From CAVUMR01 sp963742715 (GTDB lineage: Bacteria; Actinomycetota; Actinomycetes; Mycobacteriales; Micromonosporaceae), in NCBI GenBank assembly GCA_963742715.1, contig CAVUMR010000003.1:62001-126000 (forward strand): a stretch of 64,000 nt of DNA, written 5' to 3'. The notes beneath the pieces were generated by a model. It was not told the DNA's origin. It saw nothing but the letters and a program-made list of their open reading frames with translations, and made no database searches. Every line of letters starts with the position of its first letter. The first letter of the stretch is position 1. Shown here in pieces: positions 18,765-28,238 of this stretch. The position numbers were made by a program, and so were the translations under genes.

Positions 18765-19586
18765 TTAGCTGCCGGGGTGAGGCGCTAACGCGACGATGCG
18801 CTCTGCCCGCCGCAGCACTGGGGCATCTACCATTATGCCTTCGAACTGGAAGACGCCGCGTGCACTTCGGGCCATGTCGAGCACGTGTCGCGCCCACCGC
18901 ACCTGCTCGTCGGTCGGGGCATAGCCGGCCCGGATGACCGCGACCTGGGTCGGGTGGATGGCCACCTTGGCGTCGAATCCGACCGCCACCGCGTCGTCGA
19001 CCTCCGCGCGCAGACCGTCGAGGTCCTTGATGTCGAGGTACACCGAGTCCAGCGCCATGCGCCCGTACGCCTTGGCTGCCAACAACGTCTGCGACCGCAC
19101 GTGCTTGGCCACGTCGCGGTAGCTGCCGTCGGCGTTGCGGTTCGACGGTGCCGCCGAGCACGGCGAACAGGTCCTCGGCGCCCCACATGACGGCGAACGC
19201 GTTGTCGACCCGCACCAGTTCGGCGACCGACCAACGCGGCCAGCGGCGTCTCGATCAACACCACGACGTCCAGCGGAGCCAAGTGCGGCGACCTGCTCGG
19301 CGGACTCGGTCTTGGCCAGCATCACGGTGGTGTACGCCGTGCGCGCCAACGCCTCGAGGTCGAGTTCGTGGTCGGCGGTGGTGGCCGGATTGATCCGCAC
19401 CACGGTCCGGCTGGGGTCGAGCGGCGTGTCGATCAGCGCGGCGCGCGCGGCCTCCCGGTCCTTGGCCGCCACCCCGTCCTCGAGATCGAGGATGACCACA
19501 TCGGCTGCGGCGGCTGCCTTTTCGAAGCGTTCCGGACGGTCGGCGGGGCAGAACAGCCAGCCGGGACCGGTCTGCGTCAGCGCCAT
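18765..19586 (-). CDS. citE: CitE-like beta-lyase (Rv2498c type), internally frame-scrambled
   Basis: 273 residues, the same length as M. tuberculosis CitE, which cleaves (R)-citramalyl-CoA-type substrates in a CitE/HpcH TIM-barrel fold. The N-terminal half (GPGWLFCPADRPERF, VVILDLEDGVA) and the C-terminal third (GVFQFEGIMVDAPVL) are in one frame. Between about 19280 and 19130 the family sequence moves to the other two frames (LDVVVLIETPLAAL, then VDNAFAVMWGAEDLFAVLGG) and back. Three indels thus cancel, leaving an open frame whose middle about 50 residues are wrong. ATG at 19586 overlaps the MaoC gene stop by one base. Confidence 0.85.
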   Translation of the reverse strand: MALTQTGPGWLFCPADRPERFEKAAAAADVVILDLEDGVAAKDREAARAALIDTPLDPSRTVVRINPATTADHELDLEALARTAYTTVMLAKTESAEQVAALGSAGRRGVDRDAAGRVGRSPNWCGSTTRSPSCGAPRTCSPCSAAPSNRNADGSYRDVAKHVRSQTLLAAKAYGRMALDSVYLDIKDLDGLRAEVDDAVAVGFDAKVAIHPTQVAVIRAGYAPTDEQVRWARHVLDMARSARGVFQFEGIMVDAPVLRRAERIVALAPHPGS

Positions 19587-20093
19587 CACGACTCCTGGAC
19601 GTCAGCGGGGCGCTTGCGCACCATCGTCTTTCGGGACGCGGTCGCGACGATGTCACCATGCTGGTTGCGCCCGGTGTGGGCGAACGTGACGATACCCTCG
19701 CCGGGGCGGCTCTTGGACTCCCGCTTGTCGGTGACCTCGGTCTCGGCGTACAGCGTGTCGCCGTGGAACAGCGGCTTGGGGAACGCCACCTCGCCGAATC
19801 CGAGGTTGCCGACGATGGTGCCTTGCGTCAGCTGTGCCACCGAGAGGCCGACCAGCGTGGACAGCGTGAACATCGAGTTGACCAGCCGCTGATGGAACGG
19901 CGGCTGCGCATCGGCGAACGCGGCGTCCAGGTGCAGGGCCTGGGTGTTCATCGTCAGCGTGGTGAACAGCACGTTGTCGGCCTCGGTGATGGTGCGGCCG
20001 GGGCGGTGCTGGTAGAGCACGCCGGGCTCGAGCTCCTCGAACCACAGGCCGCGCTGGACGATGACCTTCTTGTCGACTCTGCTTCCGAGTCAC
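19586..20093 (-). CDS. MaoC/hot-dog-fold dehydratase-like protein (Rv2499c type)
   Basis: Single hot-dog domain protein of about 165 residues. LYQHRPGRTITEADNVLFTT at the N-terminus and GNLGFGEVAFPKPLFHGDTL in the centre match the MaoC dehydratase family. The clean frame starts at GTG 20020, but family sequence (VIVQRGLWFEELEPG) continues upstream. A GTG at 20093 overlaps the fadE19 stop (GTGA) and reads TRKQS before a one-base frame change near 20065, so the true start is probably 20093. It may hydrate an unsaturated acyl-CoA made by FadE19. It is in the branched-chain operon. Confidence 0.75.
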
Positions 20094-21252
20094 AGGCCAG
20101 CTTCCCGCGCGATCAGCATCAACTGCACTTCCGTTGTCCCTTCGCCGATCTCGAGGATCTTGCTGTCGCGGTAGTGCCTGGCGACCGGGTACTCGTTCAT
20201 GAAGCCGTAGCCGCCGAACACCTGGGTGGCGTCCCGGGAATTGTCCATCGCGGCCTCGCTGGCCACCAGCTTGGCGATCGAGGCGGCCTTCTTGAACGGC
20301 TTGCCCGCCAGCATCAGCGCGGCGGCGTCGTAGTAGGCCGTGCGGGCGACGTGCGCGCGGGCCTCCATGCGGGCGATCTTGAACGCGATGGCCTGGTACG
20401 TGCCGATCGCCGCGCCGAACGCCTGGCGTTCCTTGGCGTACTTGACGCATTCGTCGACACAACCCTGGGCGGCACCGACGGACAGCGCCGCGATCGCGAT
20501 CCGGCCCTCGTCGAGGATCCGCAGGAAGTTGGCGTAGCCGCGGCCACGCTCGCCAAGCAGGTTCTCCTGCGGCACCCGGACGTCGTCGAAGCTCAGCGGG
20601 TGGGTGTCCGAGGCGTTCCAGCCGACCTTGTTGTACGCCGGTTCGGCGGTGAAGCCCTCCGTCGGCACGGGCACCAGGATCGACGAGATCTCCTTCTTGC
20701 CGTCCGGTCTCCCCGGTGACCGCGGTGACGGTCACCAGCTTGGTGATGTCGGTGCCGGAGTTGGTGATGAACTGCTTGGAGCCGTTGATGATCCAGTGGC
20801 CCGTCGTCGAGCTTCGCGGTGGTCTTGGTGGCGCCGGCGTCGGTGCCACCGCCTGCCTCGGTCAGCCCGAACGCGCCGAGCGCCTTGCCGCTGGCCAGCA
20901 GCGGCAGCCACTCCTGCTTCTGCGCCTCGTTGCCGAAGCGGTACACCGGCATCGCGCCCAGCGACACCCCGGCCTCCAGGGTGATGGCGACGCTCTGGTC
21001 GACCTTGCCGAGTTCCTCGAGCGCCAGGCACAGCGCGAAGTAGTCGCCGCCCATGCCGCCGTACTCCTCGGGGAACGGCAGGCCGAACAGCCCCATGTCG
21101 GCCATCCCCGCGACCACTTCGTACGGGAAGGAGTGCTCGGCGTCGTGTTTGGCGGCGACCGGGCGCGACGACGCTCTGGGCGAAGTCGCGGACGGTCTTG
21201 GCCAGCTGCTCGTAGTGATCGGCAGGGTGCCGGTGGACAGAAAGTCGCTCAT
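20090..21252 (-). CDS. fadE19: Acyl-CoA dehydrogenase (isovaleryl-CoA type), several frame breaks
   Basis: About 387 residues over the restored frames, like Rv2500c. ATG at 21252 (MSDFLSTGTLP). Recognisable blocks in order: FPYEVVAGMADMGLFGLPFPEEYGG, FGLTEAGGGTDAGATKT (FAD/substrate loop), WIINGSKQFITNSG, NKVGWNASDTHPLSFDDVRVP, RQAFGAAIGTYQAI and the C-terminal FGGYGFMNEYPVARHYRDSKIL with GEGTTEVQL, which holds the active-site region. Breaks lie near 21215, 21165, 20808 and 20695. It oxidises acyl-CoA at alpha-beta using FAD, probably isovaleryl-CoA in leucine breakdown given the carboxylase genes beside it. Confidence 0.88.
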
Positions 21253-23250
21253 GACGTGAGCCTCCTCGGTTGAAACGGTGATCCGGGCCAGCGTCTGGCC
21301 CACCTTGACCTGGTCGCCGACGGCGACGAGTAGTTCGACGGCGCCGTCGACCGGCGCGGACAGTTGGTGTTCCATCTTCATCGCCTCGACGGTGACGACG
21401 ACGGTGCCTGCGGTGACCTGTCACCGTCGCTGACGCCGATGGCCACCACCGATCCGGGCATCGGGCTGACGAGTTCGGCGTCGCCGCTGTGCTCGTCGTC
21501 GGGCCGCACCGGTGGCTCGTGCACCTCTTCGACCACGACGACGCCGTCGTCCCCGGCCAGCCAGATCTGGCGACCCGAATCGGCGACCCGGTATTGGGCC
21601 CGCAGACCGTCGAGAGTGACCGTCAACGCGTCACCATCGAGAGCTGCTGTCAGCGAGCCGGGTTTCACCGCCTTCGACGGTGCACGGTGGCCGCCTGCGG
21701 GGTGCCGACGATGTGGACGTGGTCGGTGCGCTCCCCCGACCGCAGGCGAAGCACGGTCGCCGCGCGCCTCGCCCATCCGCCATCCCGTCGGCGTCGACCA
21801 CGGGTCGCCCGCGGCCGCCTGCCAGGGTCGCAGCCACCGGTATGCCGCAGCGGCGGCGAACTCGTCGTCGCCGGCCGAAGGCGGCGTGAAATCGCCGACC
21901 CGTCGGTCCAGCAGGCCGGTGTCGAGGCGGCCCGCGGCGACGTCGGGGTCGGCGAGCAGGAAGCGCAGGAAGTCGACGTTGGTGACGCACGCCGAGCACC
22001 GCGGTCTGCGCGAGCGCACGGTCGAGACCCCGCAGCGCCGCGGCCCGGTCGGCGCCGTGGGCGATCACCTTGGCCAGCATCGGGTCGTAGTCGCTGCCGA
22101 CCACGGTGCCTGCGGAGATGCCCGAATCGACCCGCACACCGGCTCCGTGACGGGTTCGATCACCTCGATCACGTCGCCGCCGGTGGGCAGGAAGTCACGG
22201 GCGGGATCTTCTGCGTAGACCCGGGCTTCGATGGCGTGCCCCGTCATCACGACGTCGTCCTGCGCGATGGGCAACTTCTCCCCCGCTGCGATGCGCACCT
22301 GGAGTTCGACGAGGTCGACGCCGGTCACCATCTCCGTCACGGGATGCTCGACCTGCAGTCGGGTGTTCATCTCCATGAAGAAGAACTCGTCGGGACTCGG
22401 TCCGCGGACCGACGATGAACTCGACGGTTCCGGCACCGACGTAGTCGACGCTGCGGGCGGTGTCGCAGGCGGCGGCGCCGATGCGGGCCCGGGTCGCCGG
22501 GTCCAGCAGCGGCGATGGCGCCTCTTCGATGACCTTCTGGTGCCGGCGTTGCAGGCTGCACTCGCGCTCGCCGAGATGGACGACGTTGCCGTGGCCGTCG
22601 GCGAGCACCTGCACCTCGATGTGCCTGGGCACCAACACGAATCGTTCCAGGAACAGCGTGTCGTCGCCGAACGCCGCGGCCGATTCGCGGCGCGCGGAGA
22701 CCAGGGCGGCCGGTAGGTCGGCCGGCCGCTCGACCATGCGCATGCCCTTGCCGCCGCCACCGGCTGACGGTTTGACCAGGACCGGGATAGCCGACCTCGG
22801 TCGGCGCCGGCGATCAAGTCGGCGTCGGTGAGGCCCGGGCCGGGAGATGCCGGGCACCACGGGCACGCCGAACGCCGACACGGCGGCCTTGGCGGCGATC
22901 TTGTCGCCCATGGTGTGCGATGGCGCGCGCGGGCGGTCCGATGAACACGATGCCCGCGCGGTCCAGCGCGGCCGCGAATTCGGCGTTCTCCGAGAGGAAT
23001 CCGTAGCCGGGGTGGACGGCCTGCGCGCCAGTGCGGACGCGCAGCGTCGACGACCGCGGCGATGTTCAGATAGCTCTGCCGTGCCGGCGCGGGACCGATA
23101 CGCGACCGCGACGTCGGCCTCGGCCACGTGCCGCGCGCTTGCGTCGGCATCGCTGTAGACGGCGACCGAACGAATGCCCATGTCGCGCAACGTGCGGATC
23201 ACCCGCACCGCGATCTCGCCGCGGTTGGCGACCAGAACTGTATCGAACAT
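21249..23250 (-). CDS. accA1: Biotin-dependent acyl-CoA carboxylase alpha subunit (3-methylcrotonyl-CoA type), many frame breaks
   Basis: Spans about 2 kb, matching the roughly 650-residue AccA1 (Rv2501c). The biotin carboxylase domain begins MFDTVLVANRGEIAVRVIR at 23250. It continues through MGDKIAAKAAVSAFGVP, the ATP-grasp loop KPSAGGGGKGMRM, LFLERFV, HIEVQVLADGHGNV and FFFMEMNTRLQVEHPVTEM. The biotinyl domain ends the gene with the modified Lys in MKMEHQLSAPVDG near 21375. Family sequence switches frame at least nine times, so the encoded protein cannot be read directly. With AccD1 it carboxylates 3-methylcrotonyl-CoA in leucine degradation. The exact stop (here 21249, overlapping the fadE19 ATG) is inferred. 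Confidence 0.85.
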
Positions 23251-23285
23251 CCGTCGCTCCGCTCGCCCAGCGTCGAAGTCATCGG

Positions 23286-24842
23286 TCACATCCTGAAGAC
23301 GCCGTAGGACACCGGCTCCAGCGGAGCCTGCGCGACGACCGAAAGTGCCAGCCCCACCACGGTTCTGGTGTCGGCGGGATCGATGACACCGTCGTCCCAG
23401 AGCCGCGCGGTGGAGTAGTACGGGTTGCCCTGGTGCTCGTACTGCTCGCGGATCGGCGCCTTGAACGCCTCTTCCTCCTCCGGCGGTCATGTCGCCGCGG
23501 ACCGTGGCGAGCACCGATGCGGCCTGCTCGCCACCCATCACCGAGATCCTGGCGTTCGGCCACATCCACAGGAACCGCGGCGAATACGCCCGGCCGCACA
23601 TCGAGTAGTTGCCCGCGCCGTAGGAGCCGCCGATCACCACGGTCAGCTTGGGCACCCGCGCGCACGCGACGGCGGTGACCATCTTGGCGCCGTGCTTGGC
23701 GATGCCGCCCGCCTCGTAGTCGCGGCCCACCATGAACCCGGCGATGTTCTGCAGGAACAGCAGCGGTACCTGACCGCTTGTCGCACAGCTCGATGAAATG
23801 CGCGCCCTTGACCGCGGATTCGCCGAACAGCACCCCGTTGTTGGCGACGATGCCCACCGGGTGGCCGTGGATGCGGGCGAAGCCGGTGACCAGCGTCGTG
23901 CCGTACTCGGCCTTGAACTCGGCGAAGTCGCCGCCATCGACGATGCGCGTGATCACCTCGTGGACGTCGTAGGGCACCCTCGAGTCGATGGGCACCACGT
24001 CGTACAGCTCGGTCTGGTCGGCGATCGGCTCGACCGTCGGCGTGCACGTCCCACGGCGTCGCGGTCCGCGGGCCCAGGGTCGCGACGATGCGTCGCACGA
24101 TGCGCAAGCGCGTCGCGGTCGTCGTGCGCGAGGTGGTCGGTGACGCCGGAGACCTTGGAATGCAGGTCGCCGCCGCCGAGGTCCTCGGCCGTCACGACCT
24201 CGCCGGTCGCGGCCTTCACCAGCGGGGGCCCACCCAGGAAGATGGTGCCCTGGTTGCGGACGATGACGGCCTCGTCGCTCATGGCGGGCACGTATGCGCC
24301 ACCCGCGGTGCAGGATCCGAGCACGGCGGCGATCTGCGGGATGCCCTGCGCGCTGAGGTTGGCCTGGTTGAAGAAGATCCGGCCGAAGTGCTCGCGGTCG
24401 GGGAACACCTCGTCCTGGCGCGGCAGGAACGCGCCGCCGGAGTCGACGAGGTAGATGCACGGCAACCGGTTCTGGCCCGCGATCTCTTGTGCGCGAAGGT
24501 GTTTCTTGACGGTGATCGGGTAGTAGGTGCCGCCCTTGACGGTCGCATCGTTCGCCACGATCATGCATTCGCGGCCCAGACACCCGGCCGATGCCTGCGA
24601 TCATTCCGGCGCCGGGGCACTCGTCGTCGTACATGCCGTCCGCGGCCAACGGTGCCAGCTCGAGGAATGGGCTGCCCGGGTCGAGTAGGCCGTCGACGCG
24701 GTCGCGCGGCAGCAGCTTGCCGCGGCTGACGTGGCGCTCCCTGGAGCCGGCCGACCCTCCGAGCGACGGCGGTGGCCAGCTTGGAGCGCAGCTGCTCGAC
24801 CAACGCCAGATGCTGCTCGCGATGCGATACCCGCGTAGACAT
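23286..24842 (-). CDS. accD1: Acyl-CoA carboxylase beta subunit (carboxyltransferase), several frame breaks
   Basis: About 519 residues restored, like Rv2502c. ATG at 24842 (STRVSHREQHLALVEQLRS). Frame segments then read RGKLLPRDRVDGLLDPGSPF, CMIVANDATVKGGTYYPIT, YLVDSGGAFLPRQDEVFPD, SCTAGGAYVPAMSDE (acyl-CoA-binding oxyanion loop), FAEFKAEYGTTLVTGFARI, LLFLQNIAGFMVGRDYE, IGGSYGAGNYSMCGRA (biotin-side loop) and the C-terminus SYGVFRM-like before TGA 23286. At least five breaks. It is the first gene of the operon, facing bkaR across the palindromic operator. Confidence 0.87.
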
Positions 24843-24862
24843 CACAGAACCCGTCCGTTTGA

Positions 24863-24903
24863 GTTAATCATGACTAACTGATGGTATGTTAGTGACGATT
24901 AAC
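24863..24903. promoter_or_regulatory. Putative BkaR operator: 16-bp inverted repeat in the accD1-bkaR spacer
   Basis: GTTAATCATGACTAAC (24863-24878) and GTTAGTGACGATTAAC (24888-24903) are inverted copies matching at 14 of 16 positions, separated by nine bases. The site occupies the short divergent spacer between accD1 (start 24842) and the TetR gene (start 24935). BkaR of other mycobacteria is known to repress this operon from a palindromic site, so this is its likely operator, which would control both directions. Confidence 0.75.
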
Positions 24904-24934
24904 CGAAATGTCCACCATCGGGAGGGAGGCCGGA

Positions 24935-25553
24935 ATGGCCACGACGACTCCTGCCGAGACGCGACGCAGCAAGGCCAAGTCGGATCGCCGGTCACAGCTC
25001 ATCGCCGCCGCCGAGCGGTTGGTCGCCGAACGCGGATTCCTCGCCGTCCGACTCGAGGACATCGGTGCTGCGGCAGGGGTGAGCGGGCCCGCGATCTACC
25101 GACACTTCCCCAACAAGGAAGCGCTGCTGGTCGAACTGCTGGTCGGCATCAGCACCCGGCTGCTCGCGGGCGCCAGGGACGTCGTCGACGGCGCGCAAAC
25201 CCCTGCCGACGCCCTCGACGGACTGATCGACTTCCACCTGGACTTCGCGCTCGGCGAATCCGACCTGATCCGGATCCAGGACCGCGACCTCGGTCATCTT
25301 CCCGTCTCCGGCGAAGCGTCAGGTCCGCAAGTCGCAGCGCCAGTACGTCGAGATCTGGGTGCAGGTCCAGCGTGACCTCGATCCGACGCTCGGCGAAGGG
25401 GACGCCCGACTCATGGCCCACGCCATCTTCGGGCTGCTGAACTCCACCCCGCACAGCGTCAAGCAGGTCACCGCCGCCGAGACAGCACGGTCATCGCGCG
25501 CTGTGCTGCGCGCGATGACCGTGGCTGCACTCGGCTCGGCCGAGCGAGGTTAG
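24935..25553 (+). CDS. bkaR: TetR-family repressor of branched-chain keto-acid catabolism (one frame break)
   Basis: About 205 residues when one C is removed from a CCC run near 25297 (giving LGHLPSPAKRQVRKSQRQYVE). Helix-turn-helix: LEDIGAAAGVSGPAIYRHF (residues about 40-58). It is the Rv2506 equivalent by position and sequence, divergent from accD1. ATG at 24935 is preferred over 24908, because GGGAGGGAGGCC sits just before it. BkaR is known to repress the neighbouring branched-chain operon. Its stop overlaps the convergent small-protein gene at 25550 by four bases. Confidence 0.85.
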
Positions 25554-25705
25554 TACCAGACCTTCCTGCCGCCGACCGCGTGCCCGGCCGCACCCAGTAG
25601 CCAGAACACCGCACCGATGACGAGTGCGACCACACCGATGTAGGTGAGGATCGGAACGCTGAAGATGAGTCCCAGGATGAGCAAAATGGCTCCAATGGCG
25701 ATCAT
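25550..25705 (-). CDS. 51-residue membrane protein (DUF6131-like)
   Basis: A short gene with ATG at 25705 preceded by GAAGGAAGG. The protein reads as two hydrophobic helices, starting MIAIGAILLILGLIFSVPIL and continuing YIGVVALVIGAVFWLLG, then a short basic tail ending RKVWY. Such two-helix proteins are widespread in mycobacteria; function unknown. Tail-to-tail overlap of four bases with bkaR. Confidence 0.75.
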   Translation of the reverse strand: MIAIGAILLILGLIFSVPILTYIGVVALVIGAVFWLLGAAGHAVGGRKVWY

Positions 25706-25744
25706 GACGACCTTCCTTCGTAATTGGGATTCAGAACCGGGCGG

Positions 25745-25954
25745 TTACTGACTCGGCTCGGGAATGTTGCAGTTCGCTACCTTCGGGTTGACCCCGGCGT
25801 AGTTCAGCGGACCGGCAACGACGGTCAGCGCAATGGTTCCCGCCGTGGCACAACTGTTCTCAGCCGTCTTGAAGTAGTCACGCTGATACGCGGCAACCAC
25901 ACCGATCAACAGCCAGACCAGTACGACGACTCCGATGATTCCGCCACCTCGCAT
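25745..25954 (-). CDS. 69-residue single-pass membrane protein
   Basis: ATG at 25954 follows AAGGAGGCCGAC. One N-terminal membrane helix (GIIGVVVLVWLLIGVVAAY) is followed by an exported-looking segment with two cysteines (NSCATAG, NCNIPEPSQ). Not recognised beyond being a mycobacterial conserved small protein. It lies 39 bases upstream of the 51-residue membrane protein gene and is probably in one transcript with it. Confidence 0.65.
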   Translation of the reverse strand: MRGGGIIGVVVLVWLLIGVVAAYQRDYFKTAENSCATAGTIALTVVAGPLNYAGVNPKVANCNIPEPSQ

Positions 25955-26133
25955 GTCGGCCTCCTTGGTTGAGGGCGCCCCTGCGGGCGTGATCTTGAAT
26001 TACCCCGGCGACAATTTGGCTAAACCCAGCGGCGAGAATTTGCTCGTCAGCGGGTCGGTAGCCGACGAGCGTCGACCGTCGCGTACCCGCGGTCCCGGTA
26101 TTCGCGCGGGTACCCTGCAGCCATGAGGTGGGA

Positions 26134-26892
26134 ATGACCGATTCGCAACGCCGCGATGTCCCGGATCCGACGCAGCCGCTGCCCTATGGCAACCCCGGCT
26201 ACACCGATCCGGCGTATTCGAATCAGGCGCCGATGGGGTCGTACTATCAGCCGCTGCCGTCGTCGAACCCCACCCAGCAGCTGCCGCCGTATGGCTACGA
26301 CCCCAACGCGACGGACCAGTACGGACGGCCGTATCCCCCCGGCGGCGCGCCCCCCGAGCCGCCCAACCCGAACGGCCGCGGACCGCGGCTGTGGCTGTGG
26401 GTGCTGGCGGCGATCTCGGTGTTGGTCGTCATCGGTCTGGTGATCGCACTGGTGATCGTGAACAGCTCGCAGCAGGACACCGTCATGGCGCCACCGCCCG
26501 CGCCGCTCGAGCCGAACTTCCCCACCCCGTCCACCACCACCAGCCGGACGCCGACCACCACGCGCAGCATCGCCCCAGCGCCGCCGTCGGCCACCATCCC
26601 TCCCGGCGAATCGACGACACCTGGCGAGACCGAGACGGTGGTCTATGACGTGGCCGGGTCGGGCCGGGCGATCAACATCACCTACGTCGACGTCGGCGGC
26701 CTACTGCAGACCGAGTTCAACGTGATGCTGCCGTGGAGCAAGGAAGTCGAGTTGGCCAAGCCGGCCAACCAGTCGGCGAGTGTCAGCATCATCAACGTCG
26801 GCCGCGAGGTCACCTGCTCGATCACGCTGGGCGGCACGCAGATTCAGCAGCGCACCGGATCGGGCCTGACGATCTGCAGCGCGCTGGGTTAG
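26134..26892 (+). CDS. Proline-rich membrane protein with MmpS-like extracellular domain (Rv2507 type)
   Basis: About 252 residues: a Pro/Tyr-rich cytoplasmic N-terminus (repeats such as QPLPYGNPGY), one membrane helix near residues 88-112 (LWLWVLAAISVLVVIGLVIA), a Pro/Thr-rich linker, and a C-terminal beta domain (VYDVAGSGRAINITYVDVGG, ITLGGTQIQQRTGSGLTICS) resembling MmpS-type proteins. ATG at 26134 with AGGTGGGA before it is better than GTG 26128. Function unknown. Its stop overlaps the convergent MFS gene stop. Confidence 0.8.
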   Translation: MTDSQRRDVPDPTQPLPYGNPGYTDPAYSNQAPMGSYYQPLPSSNPTQQLPPYGYDPNATDQYGRPYPPGGAPPEPPNPNGRGPRLWLWVLAAISVLVVIGLVIALVIVNSSQQDTVMAPPPAPLEPNFPTPSTTTSRTPTTTRSIAPAPPSATIPPGESTTPGETETVVYDVAGSGRAINITYVDVGGLLQTEFNVMLPWSKEVELAKPANQSASVSIINVGREVTCSITLGGTQIQQRTGSGLTICSALG

Positions 26893-28205
26893 ACCGGCTG
26901 CCGGCCCGGCGTCCGCACCGCGATCATCGCCACCAGACCGAGCGGCGAGCACCGCGCAGATCCCGCCCAACCCCGCGCGGTCCGCTCCGAACACCGCGAT
27001 GAACGTCCCGAAGAACCACGGCGCCAGGAATGACGCCGCACGCCCCGTCGTGGTGTACAGCCCGAACGCCACGCCCTCCTTGCCCTCGGTCGACATCCGC
27101 AGCATCTGCGTCCGCGCCGACGACTGGGTCGGTCCGACGAACAGGCACAGCAGCAGCCCGCAGACCCAGAACGACGCGGGACCGTCGAGGGTCATCAGGA
27201 CGAGTGCCCGTGACGATCATGGCGCTCAAGCGAGCCGACGATGACGAGCTTGGATCCGATGCGGTCGTCGAGCAGGCCACCGATCACCGCGCCGATCGCG
27301 GCGATCACGCAGGCGCACACACCGAACAGCAGGACGTCGGCCTGCGACACCCCGTACACCGTCACACCGAGCACCGCCCCGAACGTGAACACGCCCGTCA
27401 GCCCGTCGCGGAAGACCGCACTGGCAGCCAGGTAGTAGACGATGTTGTGGTCGCGGCGCCACTGGTCGGTGAGCTCCGCCCACAGCTTGCGGTACGCGCC
27501 GAAGAAGCCGATCTGGGCCCGGACTTCCTCCCGGGCAGCATTCCGTCCGGTGAGCGAGCAACGGCAACGCGAACAGCGCGAACCAGGCGGCGGCGAGCAG
27601 CATCGCCGAGCGCACGGGCCAGCCGTCGTCGGCCGGAATCCCCAGCAGGCCGCGGGTGGCACCGTCGCCCGGAGATCAAGCCGAGGTAGACCAGCAGCAG
27701 GAGCAGGACACTGCCGAAATAGCCTGCTGCCAAACCAGATCCAGAGATCCGGCCCGACGTCTCCGGCGTCGACAGATCACGGAGCATGGCGTTGTAGGGC
27801 ACCGTGGCCAGGTCGCTGCACGCCGCCGTCGACGCGAGCAAGATCAAACCGGGCCAGAGGTAGTCGGCGTCGGCACGGATCAAGCTCATCGACGCGGTCA
27901 GGACCACCACCACGCCGGTCAGCACGGCCAGCACCGGGCGTCTGCGGTGGGCGGCGTCGACCCACACCCCCGTCGCCGGGGCGAGCACCGCGACCACCAG
28001 CCCGGCGCCCGTCAGCGCGTAGCCGAGCAACGCAGTGGGCGTGGTGGGCCCCGGCATGCCCGCGCCGACCTGGCCGGTGAGATAGACGGAGAAGACGAAC
28101 GTCACGACGATGGCGTTCACGCCCGTGGCGCCGGTGTCCCACAACGCCCAGGCCACCACCCGGGACCGCCCCTGAGTGTGGGTATCCACACCCGGGGCTG
28201 CTCAT
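26889..28205 (-). CDS. Major facilitator superfamily permease (Rv2508c type), several frame breaks
   Basis: About 438 residues restored. The first half is intact (VAWALWDTGATGVNAIVVTF start; helices such as LLGYALTGAGLVVAVLAPATG), then frame changes occur near 27665, 27560, 27210 and 26950. Later blocks (FFGAYRKLWAELTDQWRRDH, NIVYYLAASAVFRDGLTGVF, TLDGPASFWVCGLLLCLFVG) match UMF1/Rv2508c-like transporters. GTG 28189 opens the main frame, but ATG 28205 (SSPG, then a one-base change) fits the family start better. Substrate unknown. It is divergent from cmrA, about 33 bases apart. Confidence 0.8.
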
Positions 28206-28238
28206 GTCTGCACTCTATTGGTCCCTACGATTGGCCCC

